This document shows, piece after piece, positions 10,497-18,284 of a DNA stretch of 64,000 nt (within the stretch, counting starts at the first letter, position 1; every line of letters starts with the position of its first letter). Location of the stretch: positions 62,001-126,000 of the forward strand of contig NZ_VSST01000024.1 of assembly GCF_019402665.1 (NCBI RefSeq), written 5' to 3'. The notes under the pieces were generated by a model, which was not told where the DNA came from, did not search any database, and saw nothing but the letters and a program-made list of their open reading frames with translations. The stretch is from Bradyrhizobium canariense (GTDB taxonomy: Bacteria; Pseudomonadota; Alphaproteobacteria; Rhizobiales; Xanthobacteraceae). Both the position numbers and the translations under genes were made by a program.

Positions 10497-11648
10497 TCAG
10501 GATGAGGCCATCCGGAGGATGTCGTTATAGGTCGCAAACACCATCAACATCAGCACCAAGCCGAGCCCGATTCGGAACCCCATCTCCTGAGTCCGCTCGG
10601 ACAGGGGCCGACCACGGGCGACCTCCGCCGCATAGAACATAAGGTGACCGCCATCGAGCAGCGGGATCGGGAACAGATTCAACAGACCGATCGACACCGA
10701 CAGCACCGCGCAGAGGTTGATCACGAACTGGAACCCGGCGCTGGCCGCCTGCCCCGACATCTTGGCAATGCCGAGCACGCCGCTGACCTCGTTCGGATTG
10801 CCGTTCCCCACGAACAACGAGCCCAGGAACTTGAAGGTGCTGGTGATGATGAACCAGACCTGTTCAACCCCGATCTTGAGCGCTTCGCCGACGCCGACCG
10901 GCGAAGTCGAGACCTCTCCGGCCTGAGACTTGTGCTCGATGCCGAGCACGCCGAGACGGTGGCTGTTGCCGAAGGGATCCTTGCGCTCGAGCAGCGCCGG
11001 CGTCGCGGTCAGCGACACGATGGTGCCGTCCCTCTTGACCTGGAAGGCAAGCGGCGAACCGGCATTCATCGCAACCATGCGCTGCATATCGGCAAAGCTT
11101 TCGATCGGCTTGCCATCGATCTGGACGACGACGTCGCCGATCTTGAAGCCGGCTGCCGCCGCAGCACCGTCGGCGACGACACCGTCGACGCGCGCGATCG
11201 TGCTCGGCTTGCCGTAATACAGCGCCATGCCGGCGAAGATCAGCGCGCCCAGGATGAAATTGGCGATCGGTCCGGCGGCAACGATGGCGGCGCGCGGGCC
11301 GACCTTCTTATGATGGAAGCTGCCGGCGCGCTCCTCGGCCGTCATGGCCGCAAGCTTCTCGGACGACGGCGTCGAAGCCTCGCTCTCGTCGCCGAAGAAC
11401 TTGACGTAGCCGCCGAGCGGGATCGCCGAGATCTTCCACCGGGTGCCATGACGGTCGTTGAAGCCGACCAGCTCAGGTCCGAAACCGAGCGAAAAAGTTA
11501 ACACGCGAACGCCTGCCCAGCGCGCGACCAGGAAATGGCCGAGCTCATGGAAGAACACGACGATAGTCAGGACGAACAGGAAGGGAACCGCGTAGCCGAG
11601 GAGCCCATGGCTCAACGTATTGAAACTATGGACGAAAAAGTCAATCAT
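10497..11648 (-). CDS. rseP: RIP metalloprotease RseP (site-2 protease)
   Basis: RseP is an intramembrane zinc protease that cleaves anti-sigma factors and remnant signal peptides. The first membrane segment carries the zinc motif FFHELGHFLVARW (HExxH). The last transmembrane pair carries NLFPIPLLDGGHL with the third zinc ligand Asp. A PDZ domain lies between them (VVADGAAAAAGFKIGDVVVQIDG). Length 383 suits an alphaproteobacterial form with a single recognisable PDZ. The stop is about 180 bases before bamA, and the intervening sequence holds a T-rich run just after the stop and a small dyad near 10446-10463. Separate expression of bamA is therefore possible. Confidence 0.94.
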   Translation of the reverse strand: MIDFFVHSFNTLSHGLLGYAVPFLFVLTIVVFFHELGHFLVARWAGVRVLTFSLGFGPELVGFNDRHGTRWKISAIPLGGYVKFFGDESEASTPSSEKLAAMTAEERAGSFHHKKVGPRAAIVAAGPIANFILGALIFAGMALYYGKPSTIARVDGVVADGAAAAAGFKIGDVVVQIDGKPIESFADMQRMVAMNAGSPLAFQVKRDGTIVSLTATPALLERKDPFGNSHRLGVLGIEHKSQAGEVSTSPVGVGEALKIGVEQVWFIITSTFKFLGSLFVGNGNPNEVSGVLGIAKMSGQAASAGFQFVINLCAVLSVSIGLLNLFPIPLLDGGHLMFYAAEVARGRPLSERTQEMGFRIGLGLVLMLMVFATYNDILRMASS

Positions 11649-11692
11649 CGAATTCCCTCATCCAGCGCCGCAAGGCCCTGGCCCCGAACCAT

Positions 11693-12916
11693 CTAGGATG
11701 CCTTTAAGGCAATTTGAGGCAATAGGGCGGCAGCCCTATTTCGCGCAACATGGTCAACAGCGATTGCATCGTCCGCTGACGTCAGCGGGGCCTGGTTCCC
11801 GCCACGAACCCAGTCGTCCAGCGTCGCCTCAACCAGCCGGGCAATCGCGCCGAACCGGATCTTGCCCGCGATGAAGGCCGCGACCGCGACCTCGTTGGCG
11901 GCGTTGTAGACGGTGGTCGCCCCCTTCCCGGTCCGGAGCGAATCGAAGGCCAGGCGCAGGCCGGGGAAGCGCTCGAAATCCGGCGCCTCGAAGGTCAATT
12001 GGCCGATCTTGGCCAGATCGAGCTTGGCGGCGGGACCCTTGATGCGGTCGGGCCAGCCGAGGCAATGCGCGATCGGCGTGCGCATGTCGGGTGCGCCGAG
12101 CTGGGCCACGACCGAGCGATCGGAGAACTCGACCATGCCGTGGATGATTGACTGCGGATGAACGAGGACGTCGATCTCGTCGGGCGAGAGCGCGAACAGA
12201 TAGGAAGCCTCGATCACCTCGAGCCCTTTGTTCATCATCGAGGCGGAATCGATCGTGATCTTCTGGCCCATGCTCCAGTTCGGATGCTTCAGGGCTTGCT
12301 CGAGTGTCGCCTGCTCGATGTCGGCAGGCTTCCAGGTCCGGAACGGGCCGCCGGAGGCCGTGATGATGACACGGACGAGCTCGTCGCGATTGCCCGAGGC
12401 GAGTGCCTGGAACAGCGCATTGTGCTCGGAATCCGCAGGCAGGATGCAGGCGCCCGCTTTCGCCGCGCGCTGCATAAAGAAATCGCCGGCGCAGACGAGA
12501 CATTCCTTGTTCGCAAGCGCGACATGCGCGCCGCGGTCGACCGCCGCCAGTGCCGGCTTCAGCCCGGCCGCGCCACTCACGGCGGCCATCACCCAATCGG
12601 CCGGACGCGCGCCGGCCTCGATCACTGCGCTTTCACCGGCGCCGCATTCGGTGCCGGTGCCCGCGAGCGCGGCCTTGAGCTCGGCAAATTTTGAGGTGTC
12701 GGCGATCGCGACGAAGCGCGCCGAAAACTCCTTGGCGAGCTTTGCCAGCGCTTCGACATTGCTGTTCGCCGTCAGCGCCTCGACACGGTAGCGCTCGGGA
12801 GAGGCGCGCAGCAGATCCATCGTGCTGTCGCCGATCGAGCCGGTGGCGCCGAGAACCGTGACGCTGCGGACGGTCGATGCCGCAGCCTTGTTGTTACGCA
12901 ATGGAACCGCGCTCAT
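11693..12916 (-). CDS. dxr: 1-deoxy-D-xylulose-5-phosphate reductoisomerase
   Basis: Dxr converts DXP to 2-C-methyl-D-erythritol 4-phosphate, the committed step of the MEP isoprenoid pathway, using NADPH and a divalent metal. The NADPH site [19 protein letters not shown] is followed by the metal/substrate segments LANKECLV and [16 protein letters not shown] 12916 gives 407 residues, the normal length, and lies 4 bases after the cdsA stop. The frame extends further upstream into cdsA but has no family similarity there. Its place beside uppS links isoprenoid precursor supply to undecaprenyl carrier synthesis. Confidence 0.95.
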   Translation of the reverse strand: MSAVPLRNNKAAASTVRSVTVLGATGSIGDSTMDLLRASPERYRVEALTANSNVEALAKLAKEFSARFVAIADTSKFAELKAALAGTGTECGAGESAVIEAGARPADWVMAAVSGAAGLKPALAAVDRGAHVALANKECLVCAGDFFMQRAAKAGACILPADSEHNALFQALASGNRDELVRVIITASGGPFRTWKPADIEQATLEQALKHPNWSMGQKITIDSASMMNKGLEVIEASYLFALSPDEIDVLVHPQSIIHGMVEFSDRSVVAQLGAPDMRTPIAHCLGWPDRIKGPAAKLDLAKIGQLTFEAPDFERFPGLRLAFDSLRTGKGATTVYNAANEVAVAAFIAGKIRFGAIARLVEATLDDWVRGGNQAPLTSADDAIAVDHVARNRAAALLPQIALKAS

Positions 12917-12920
12917 ATGT

Positions 12921-13763
12921 TCACCAAACCATAAGACCGCTTCCGGCGCTATGCACACCATGGCGAAGGAAGCCGATAATCCATGCCACCAGGATGGCAG
13001 CGACAAAACCGTCCAGACGGTCCAATAGGCCGCCGTGGCCGGGAATTAAGTGACTGGAATCCTTGACATCGAAGCGCCGCTTGACCGCGGATTCGAACAG
13101 ATCGCCGCAGGCCGACACGACCGACAGCACCGCGGCGACGAGCAGCAATGGAACTATCTTTCCAAGCCCGCAAGCGGCAAAGCCGGCCGCGACCAAAAGG
13201 CTTGCGGCAAAGCCGCCGAGCGCCCCTGCCCAGGTCTTCTTCGGGCTGACGCGCGGCCACAGCTTCGGTCCGCCAATGCCGCGGCCGGCGAAATAGCCGC
13301 CGATATCGGTCGCCCACACCACGAGCAGCACGAACATCAGCGCGGCGAAGCCGTTCACGAGATCCTTCCGCAGCAGGATCGAGGCCAGTAGCGCCGCCGA
13401 CGCATAGGCGAATCCGGAGGCCGCCCAGACGAACTTGCCCCGCGCGATCACCGTCACGATCGCCCCGCCAATCAAGCCGGTGATGATTGCGGTCTTCAGC
13501 GCGCCGAAGGCAACGCACAAGCCCATCGTGGCGATGACGATCGTTCCCGCCCCGGTCAGCGCGGTCGAGCCTGCGCCCACCACCATCAGCCATTCCGCGA
13601 ACAGTCCGATCGACACCAGGGTGACGAGAAGCGCCCACAGCCAGCCGCCGGCATAAGCGAGCGCAATGGCGAGCGGCGCCAGCACCAGCGCTGCGAGGAT
13701 TCGCATCACGAGATTGCTCGGGGCAGGCTGAGAGCCGGCCGGTGCGGAGTCGGGTTCGCTCAC
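12921..13763 (-). CDS. cdsA: Phosphatidate cytidylyltransferase
   Basis: CdsA makes CDP-diacylglycerol from phosphatidic acid and CTP in the inner membrane. The protein has about seven or eight hydrophobic segments. The CDP-alcohol synthase signature is near the C-terminus: [18 protein letters not shown] followed by [10 protein letters not shown]. The GTG at 13763 overlaps the uppS stop by four bases (GTGA), so the two genes are translationally coupled. Length 280 is typical. Confidence 0.93.
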   Translation of the reverse strand: MSEPDSAPAGSQPAPSNLVMRILAALVLAPLAIALAYAGGWLWALLVTLVSIGLFAEWLMVVGAGSTALTGAGTIVIATMGLCVAFGALKTAIITGLIGGAIVTVIARGKFVWAASGFAYASAALLASILLRKDLVNGFAALMFVLLVVWATDIGGYFAGRGIGGPKLWPRVSPKKTWAGALGGFAASLLVAAGFAACGLGKIVPLLLVAAVLSVVSACGDLFESAVKRRFDVKDSSHLIPGHGGLLDRLDGFVAAILVAWIIGFLRHGVHSAGSGLMVW

Positions 13764-14518
13764 GAGGCGGTTTTCGCGACCAGGCCGCCGAAACGGCGCT
13801 CGCGCCTGGCGAATTCGGCGATTGCGCCTTCCAGCGCCGCCTTGTCGAAATCGGGCCAGTGAATCGGCACGAAGACGAGCTCGCTATAGGCGGCCTGCCA
13901 CATCAGGAAGTTCGACAGCCGCTGCTCGCCACTGGTGCGGATGATGAGATCGGGGTCGGGAATGTCGGGCGCGTCGAGATGCGCCCCCAATGTCTCGGCA
14001 TCGATCGTGTCGGGATTGCGCCGGCCCTCGGCGACTTCGCGCGCGAGCTTCTGCGCCGCCTTCGCGATCTCGTGCCGCGAGCCGTAATTGAAGGCGACGA
14101 CGAGCGTGAGGCGCGTGTTATCGCGCGTCAGCTCCTCCGCCTCGTTGAGAAGCGCGCAGATGTCGCCCTCCAGCCCCTCCCGCTCGCCGATGATACGTAC
14201 CCTGACGCCGTCGCGATGCAGGCTCGCCAGATCATTGCGGATGAAGCGGCGCAACAGGCCGAACAGATCGCCGATCTCGCTCGCCGGGCGCGACCAGTTT
14301 TCCGAGCTGAAGGAGAAGATGGTGAGATAGCGGATGCCAAGCTCATGCGACGCGCGAACCACGCGGCGCAGGGCCTCCACGCCGCGGCGATGGCCTTCCG
14401 CCCGTGGCAAGCCGCGCGCGGCCGCCCAACGTCCGTTGCCATCCATGATGATGGCGACATGCGCAGGCGCATCGGACCGATCGGGTCCTTCCGTTGCGGG
14501 CGCGGCGGCGTTGGACAT
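13760..14518 (-). CDS. uppS: Isoprenyl (undecaprenyl) diphosphate synthase
   Basis: UppS condenses isopentenyl diphosphate units with farnesyl diphosphate in cis to give the C55 carrier for peptidoglycan and polysaccharide export. The catalytic Asp lies in [17 protein letters not shown]. Further conserved blocks are [14 protein letters not shown] and [18 protein letters not shown] with YSELVF, the C-terminal signature of cis-prenyltransferases. Length is 252. It is separated from frr by about 90 bases that hold a palindromic repeat. Confidence 0.95.
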   Translation of the reverse strand: MSNAAAPATEGPDRSDAPAHVAIIMDGNGRWAAARGLPRAEGHRRGVEALRRVVRASHELGIRYLTIFSFSSENWSRPASEIGDLFGLLRRFIRNDLASLHRDGVRVRIIGEREGLEGDICALLNEAEELTRDNTRLTLVVAFNYGSRHEIAKAAQKLAREVAEGRRNPDTIDAETLGAHLDAPDIPDPDLIIRTSGEQRLSNFLMWQAAYSELVFVPIHWPDFDKAALEGAIAEFARRERRFGGLVAKTAS

Positions 14519-14532
14519 GAGGCTGCCTTAAA

Positions 14533-14577
14533 GCATGATCCGGAAGAGTGCGACGCGGTTTTCCGAAAAGATCATGC
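14533..14577. repeat. Rhizobial palindromic intergenic repeat between frr and uppS
   Basis: GCATGATC at 14533-14540 and GATCATGC at 14570-14577 are exact inverted arms around a core containing CCGGAAGAG and TTTTCCG, which also partly pair. I recognise this type of GCATGATCCGGAA...TTTTCCGAAAAGATCATGC element as a dispersed intergenic repeat of Bradyrhizobium and Rhodopseudomonas, from memory and not from a search. In the mRNA it would form a stem-loop between frr and uppS. Confidence 0.7.
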
Positions 14578-14610
14578 GCGAACAATAACCTAAAGCGCGA
14601 TCCATCGCGT

Positions 14611-15174
14611 TTAGACGGTGAGGATTTCTTTTTCCTTGGCGGCCAGCAACTGGTCGATCTCGGAGATCGTGCCGTCGGTCGCCTTCTGCACCTCGTCGGC
14701 GTGACGCTTCTGATCGTCCTCGGACATCTCGTGATTCTTCTCGAGCTTCTTGAGAACGTCGAGACCGTCGCGGCGGACATGGCGCGCGGCGACTTTGGCG
14801 GCTTCCGCATATTTGTGCGCGACCTTGACGAGCTCCTTGCGACGCTCCTCGTTGAGCTCGGGGATGCGCAGGCGCAGCACCTGGCCTTCGGTCGCCGGCG
14901 ACAGGCCGAGATTGGAATCGACGATCGCCTTTTCCACCGCCTTGACCATCGACTTGTCCCAGACCTGCACCGAGATCAGGCGCGGCTCCGGCACGCTGAC
15001 GGTGGCGAGCTGGTTCAGCGGCATGTGGCTGCCATAGGCGTCGACCTGCACCGGATCGAGCATCGAGGCGGAGGCGCGACCGGTGCGCAGGCCGCCAAGT
15101 TCGTGCTTGAGCGACTGGATCGCCCCCTGCATGCGGCGCTTCACTTCGTTGAGATCGAAATTATCCGTGGCCAT
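14611..15174 (-). CDS. frr: Ribosome recycling factor
   Basis: Frr releases ribosomes from mRNA after termination together with EF-G. The sequence follows the family along its length: the N-terminal helix [17 protein letters not shown], then [20 protein letters not shown], the segment [14 protein letters not shown] and the C-terminal helices. ATG 15174 is chosen over GTG one codon upstream because AAGGAGA lies at better spacing. It gives 187 residues, normal. It follows pyrH in the conserved tsf-pyrH-frr order. Confidence 0.96.
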   Translation of the reverse strand: MATDNFDLNEVKRRMQGAIQSLKHELGGLRTGRASASMLDPVQVDAYGSHMPLNQLATVSVPEPRLISVQVWDKSMVKAVEKAIVDSNLGLSPATEGQVLRLRIPELNEERRKELVKVAHKYAEAAKVAARHVRRDGLDVLKKLEKNHEMSEDDQKRHADEVQKATDGTISEIDQLLAAKEKEILTV

Positions 15175-15241
15175 CACGTTTCTCCTTCAAAATCCCGGCG
15201 ACCTCTCCGCACCCCTTCTCTTAGGGTGCAACGACAAGCCG

Positions 15242-15958
15242 TCAGCCGGCGACAATGGTTCCGTGGCCGCCGCCACGCAGTACAGCGCCGATCGAACCCG
15301 GCTCCGCAATCGAGAACACGATGATAGGCAGCGACGTCTCGCGGGCAAGTGCGAAGGCGGTCGCATCCATCACCTTGTAGCCACCCTCGATCGCCTGCGA
15401 ATGCGTCAGACGGTCGAATCGCGTCGCCGTCGGGTCCTTCTTCGGGTCGGCCGAGTAGACGCCGTCGACATTGGTCGCCTTCAGCACCGCCTGGGCGCCG
15501 ATCTCGGCCGCACGCAGCACCGCGGTCGTGTCGGTGGTGAAGAACGGATTACCGGTTCCGCCACCCAGCAACACGATCCGGCCCTCGGCGAGGTATTTGT
15601 GTGCCGCGGTGCGGGTGAACAGTTCGGAAATCTCGGGCATGACGAAGGCCGACAGCGTGCGCGCAGGCGTGCCCTTGCGCTCGATCGTGGCCTCCAGCGC
15701 GAGGCAGTTCATCATCGTCGCGAGCATGCCCATGGTGTCGCCGGTCGGGCGCGACACGCCGCGCGAGGAGACCTCGACGCCGCGAAAGAGATTGCCGCCG
15801 CCGATCACGACGGCGACTTCGGTACCGAGATGGCGGGCTGCGATCAGATCGTCGGCGACCCGGTCAATGGTCGGCTGATCGATGCCAAAACCCTGCGATC
15901 CGGCGAGATATTCGCCGGACAGCTTGATCACGACGCGACGATAGACCGGATCAGTCAT
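15242..15958 (-). CDS. pyrH: UMP kinase
   Basis: PyrH phosphorylates UMP to UDP with ATP, feeding CTP, UDP-sugar and therefore lipid A and peptidoglycan synthesis. It is an amino-acid-kinase fold protein with [12 protein letters not shown] at the ATP site, [12 protein letters not shown] and the nucleotide segment [21 protein letters not shown] 15958, 238 residues, is preferred to GTG 15964, because the AAGGAAA upstream sits 3 bases from the GTG but about 9 from the ATG. Confidence 0.95.
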   Translation of the reverse strand: MTDPVYRRVVIKLSGEYLAGSQGFGIDQPTIDRVADDLIAARHLGTEVAVVIGGGNLFRGVEVSSRGVSRPTGDTMGMLATMMNCLALEATIERKGTPARTLSAFVMPEISELFTRTAAHKYLAEGRIVLLGGGTGNPFFTTDTTAVLRAAEIGAQAVLKATNVDGVYSADPKKDPTATRFDRLTHSQAIEGGYKVMDATAFALARETSLPIIVFSIAEPGSIGAVLRGGGHGTIVAG

Positions 15959-16018
15959 GAGCACTTTCCTTGTCCGGCCGCCGCTTCCGGCGGCACGCCG
16001 GGAGGAACGTTCCGGCGC

Positions 16019-16942
16019 TTACTTCTTGCCGCTGGCCGCCGCGACCTCGGCCGCGAAGTCGCTTTCCTGCTTCTCGATTCCCTCACCGAGAGCATAGCGC
16101 ACAAAGCCCGCGATCTTCACCGCGCCGCCGACCTTGCCTTCGGCTTCCTTCACCGCCTGCGCCACCGACTTGCCGGTGTCGTGGATGAAGGCCTGCTCGA
16201 GCAGGCAGACTTCCTTGTAGTAGGTCTTCAGGCCGGACTCGACGATCTTCTCGATCACGTTCTCGGGCTTGCCCTGCTGGCGATATTTGTCGGCGAGCAC
16301 GTCCTTCTCGCGCTTGACGACCGCCGGATCGAGACCGGACGGATCGAGCGCCAGCGGGTTGGCGGCCGCGACATGCATCGCGATCTGGCGGCCAAGCGTT
16401 GCGAGCTCGTCGGCCTTGCCCGGCGATTCCAGCGCCACGATCACGCCCATCTTGCCGGCGCCCTCGACGACCGCGCCGTGGACGTAGCTCGACACCACGC
16501 CCTGGCTGACTTCGAGCGAAGCGGCGCGCCGCAGCGTCATGTTCTCGCCGATGGTGGCGATCGCGTCATTGATCGCGGTTTCGATCGTGACGTCGCCGAC
16601 CTTGGCGGCCTTGATCTTGTCGACATCGGCGCCGACGTTGAACGCGACCTGGGCGATCATCTTGACGAGGCCCTGAAACTGGCCGTTGCGCGCGACGAAA
16701 TCGGTCTCGGAATTGACCTCGACCACGACGCCCTTGTTGCCCTTGGTGAGCGCGCCGATCAGACCCTCGGCGGCGACGCGGCCCGACTTCTTGGCGGCCT
16801 TCGACAGGCCTTTCTTGCGCAGCCAATCCTGCGCCGCTTCCATGTTGCCGTCGTTTTCGGTCAGCGCGGCCTTGCAGTCCATCATGCCTGCGCCGGTCGA
16901 CTCGCGCAGGTCCTTGACCATCGCAGCTGTGATCGTTGCCAT
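16019..16942 (-). CDS. tsf: Translation elongation factor Ts
   Basis: EF-Ts is the guanine nucleotide exchange factor for EF-Tu. The N-terminal UBA-like domain ([19 protein letters not shown]) is followed by the core with the EF-Tu contact segment TDFVARN, then [11 protein letters not shown]. Length 307 is typical for alphaproteobacteria. It is downstream of rpsB with a 131-base gap that contains a strong stem-loop. Confidence 0.97.
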   Translation of the reverse strand: MATITAAMVKDLRESTGAGMMDCKAALTENDGNMEAAQDWLRKKGLSKAAKKSGRVAAEGLIGALTKGNKGVVVEVNSETDFVARNGQFQGLVKMIAQVAFNVGADVDKIKAAKVGDVTIETAINDAIATIGENMTLRRAASLEVSQGVVSSYVHGAVVEGAGKMGVIVALESPGKADELATLGRQIAMHVAAANPLALDPSGLDPAVVKREKDVLADKYRQQGKPENVIEKIVESGLKTYYKEVCLLEQAFIHDTGKSVAQAVKEAEGKVGGAVKIAGFVRYALGEGIEKQESDFAAEVAAASGKK

Positions 16943-16972
16943 CGTTCAAAATCCTTTTTGCCTGCCGGTTTG

Positions 16973-17002
16973 CCGCGGCGCGGCCAGATCGCCTCGCCGC
17001 GG
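16973..17002 (-). promoter_or_regulatory. Stem-loop between rpsB and tsf
   Basis: CCGCGGCG at 16973-16980 and CGCCGCGG at 16995-17002 are exact 8-base inverted arms with a 14-base loop. On the minus-strand mRNA the hairpin is followed by a mixed sequence with a short A run, not by a T run, so it is not a standard intrinsic terminator. It could stabilise rpsB mRNA or partly attenuate transcription into tsf. Functional role is inference. Confidence 0.4.
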
Positions 17003-17073
17003 TCCATCTCAGGAATTCGCGTCAACTGAAATGGTGGCCGGAACTTGTCCGGCCAACCCATCGCTCTTTTTGA

Positions 17074-18063
17074 CTATTCCGCTTCCGCGGTCAGGGCCTT
17101 GGCCTTGGCCACCCAGGCGTCCGCGCGGCTCGGCAAGCCGACTTCTTCGCCGATCTTGTGCGCGGTGTCGTGATCGAGCTCGGCCAGCTGCCAGAAGTGG
17201 AAGATGCCGAGGTCGTTGAACTTCTTCTCGATCGCGCCCGACACGCCCGGGAGCTTCTTGAGATCGTCGGAGGTGCCACGCGGGCCGGCGAGGCCCTGGA
17301 AGCCGCTCGTGGCGGGCAGCTCTTCTGCGACCGGCCGAACCGAAGCACCGACGTCGATGCCGGAATCGCCCTGGGCGCGCGAAATACCGTCAATCGCAGC
17401 GCGTGCGATCAGATCGCAATAGAGCGCGATCGCGCGGCCGGCGTCGTCATTTCCCGGCACCACATAGGTGATGCCCTTCGGATCCGAATTGGTGTCGACG
17501 ATCGCCGCGACCGGGATGTTGAGCCGCTGGGCTTCCTGGATCGCGATGTCTTCCTTGTTGGTGTCGATCACGAAGATCAGGTCGGGTAGACCGCCCATGT
17601 CCTTGATGCCGCCGAGCGAGCGATCGAGCTTGTCGCGCTCGCGCTGAAGCGTCAGGCGCTCCTTCTTGGTGTAGGAGGAGGCATCGCCGCCGGCGAGGAC
17701 GTCGTCGAGATGACGCAGGCGCTTGATCGAGCCCGAGATCGTCTTCCAGTTGGTCAGCGTGCCGCCGAGCCAGCGCGAATTGACGAAATACTGAGCGCAG
17801 CGCTTGGCCGCGTCGGCAACGCCGTCCTGCGCCTGGCGCTTGGTGCCGACGAACAGGATGCGGCCGCCCTTGGCGACGGTGTCGCTGACCGCCTGCAAGG
17901 CGTTATGCAGCAACGGCACGGTCTGCGCGAGATCGACGATGTGGATGTTGTTGCGAGCGCCGAAAATGAACGGCGCCATTTTCGGATTCCAGCGGTGAGA
18001 CTGGTGACCAAAGTGCACGCCGGCTTCGAGGAGCTGACGCATAGTGAAATCGGGTAGTGCCAT
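17074..18063 (-). CDS. rpsB: 30S ribosomal protein S2, with C-terminal extension
   Basis: S2 is an essential 30S protein. The conserved core starts [20 protein letters not shown] and includes [34 protein letters not shown] and the C-terminal [19 protein letters not shown] segment. Beyond the core (from about residue 225) is a ~100-residue tail with [19 protein letters not shown] and [15 protein letters not shown], which looks like a helix-hairpin-helix-type fold and is usual in Hyphomicrobiales S2. ATG 18063 gives 329 residues. The open frame continues upstream to 18204, but that part is not S2-like. Confidence 0.95.
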   Translation of the reverse strand: MALPDFTMRQLLEAGVHFGHQSHRWNPKMAPFIFGARNNIHIVDLAQTVPLLHNALQAVSDTVAKGGRILFVGTKRQAQDGVADAAKRCAQYFVNSRWLGGTLTNWKTISGSIKRLRHLDDVLAGGDASSYTKKERLTLQRERDKLDRSLGGIKDMGGLPDLIFVIDTNKEDIAIQEAQRLNIPVAAIVDTNSDPKGITYVVPGNDDAGRAIALYCDLIARAAIDGISRAQGDSGIDVGASVRPVAEELPATSGFQGLAGPRGTSDDLKKLPGVSGAIEKKFNDLGIFHFWQLAELDHDTAHKIGEEVGLPSRADAWVAKAKALTAEAE

Positions 18064-18211
18064 CGTTCTAATTCTCCGGTTGGTTCCTCCGGAAGCGTGT
18101 GAGCAGAACGGAGCGTTGTCGCCCCGGCTGCCACCGGACGGCCTTGTGAGCCATGCTTCCGTGTGAGATGGCGCGGTGTATAGCGCGATTTCGACCAGAA
18201 GCAAGGAAATA

Positions 18212-18249
18212 AGGGCCTTTCGGGGCGGCTTTCGCCCGCGAAAGGCCCT
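18212..18249 (-). terminator. Intrinsic terminator downstream of the caspase-fold gene
   Basis: AGGGCCTTTCG (18212-18222) pairs exactly with CGAAAGGCCCT (18239-18249), and the inner bases GGGCG/CGCCC extend the stem around a 4-6 base loop. On the minus strand the stem is followed by TTATTTCCTT. It sits 35 bases beyond the stop of the gene ending at 18285 and before rpsB, so it separates the two transcription units. Confidence 0.7.
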
Positions 18250-18284
18250 CTTCCGTAAAGATCACGCTGCGCCCGCGGACCCCA

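Noticed and set aside
7725..10505. 926-codon open frame on the plus strand opposite bamA
   Set aside because: It is a shadow of bamA caused by high GC and few antisense stops. Its composition (runs of His, Arg, Asp, Val) and lack of domains do not look like a protein.
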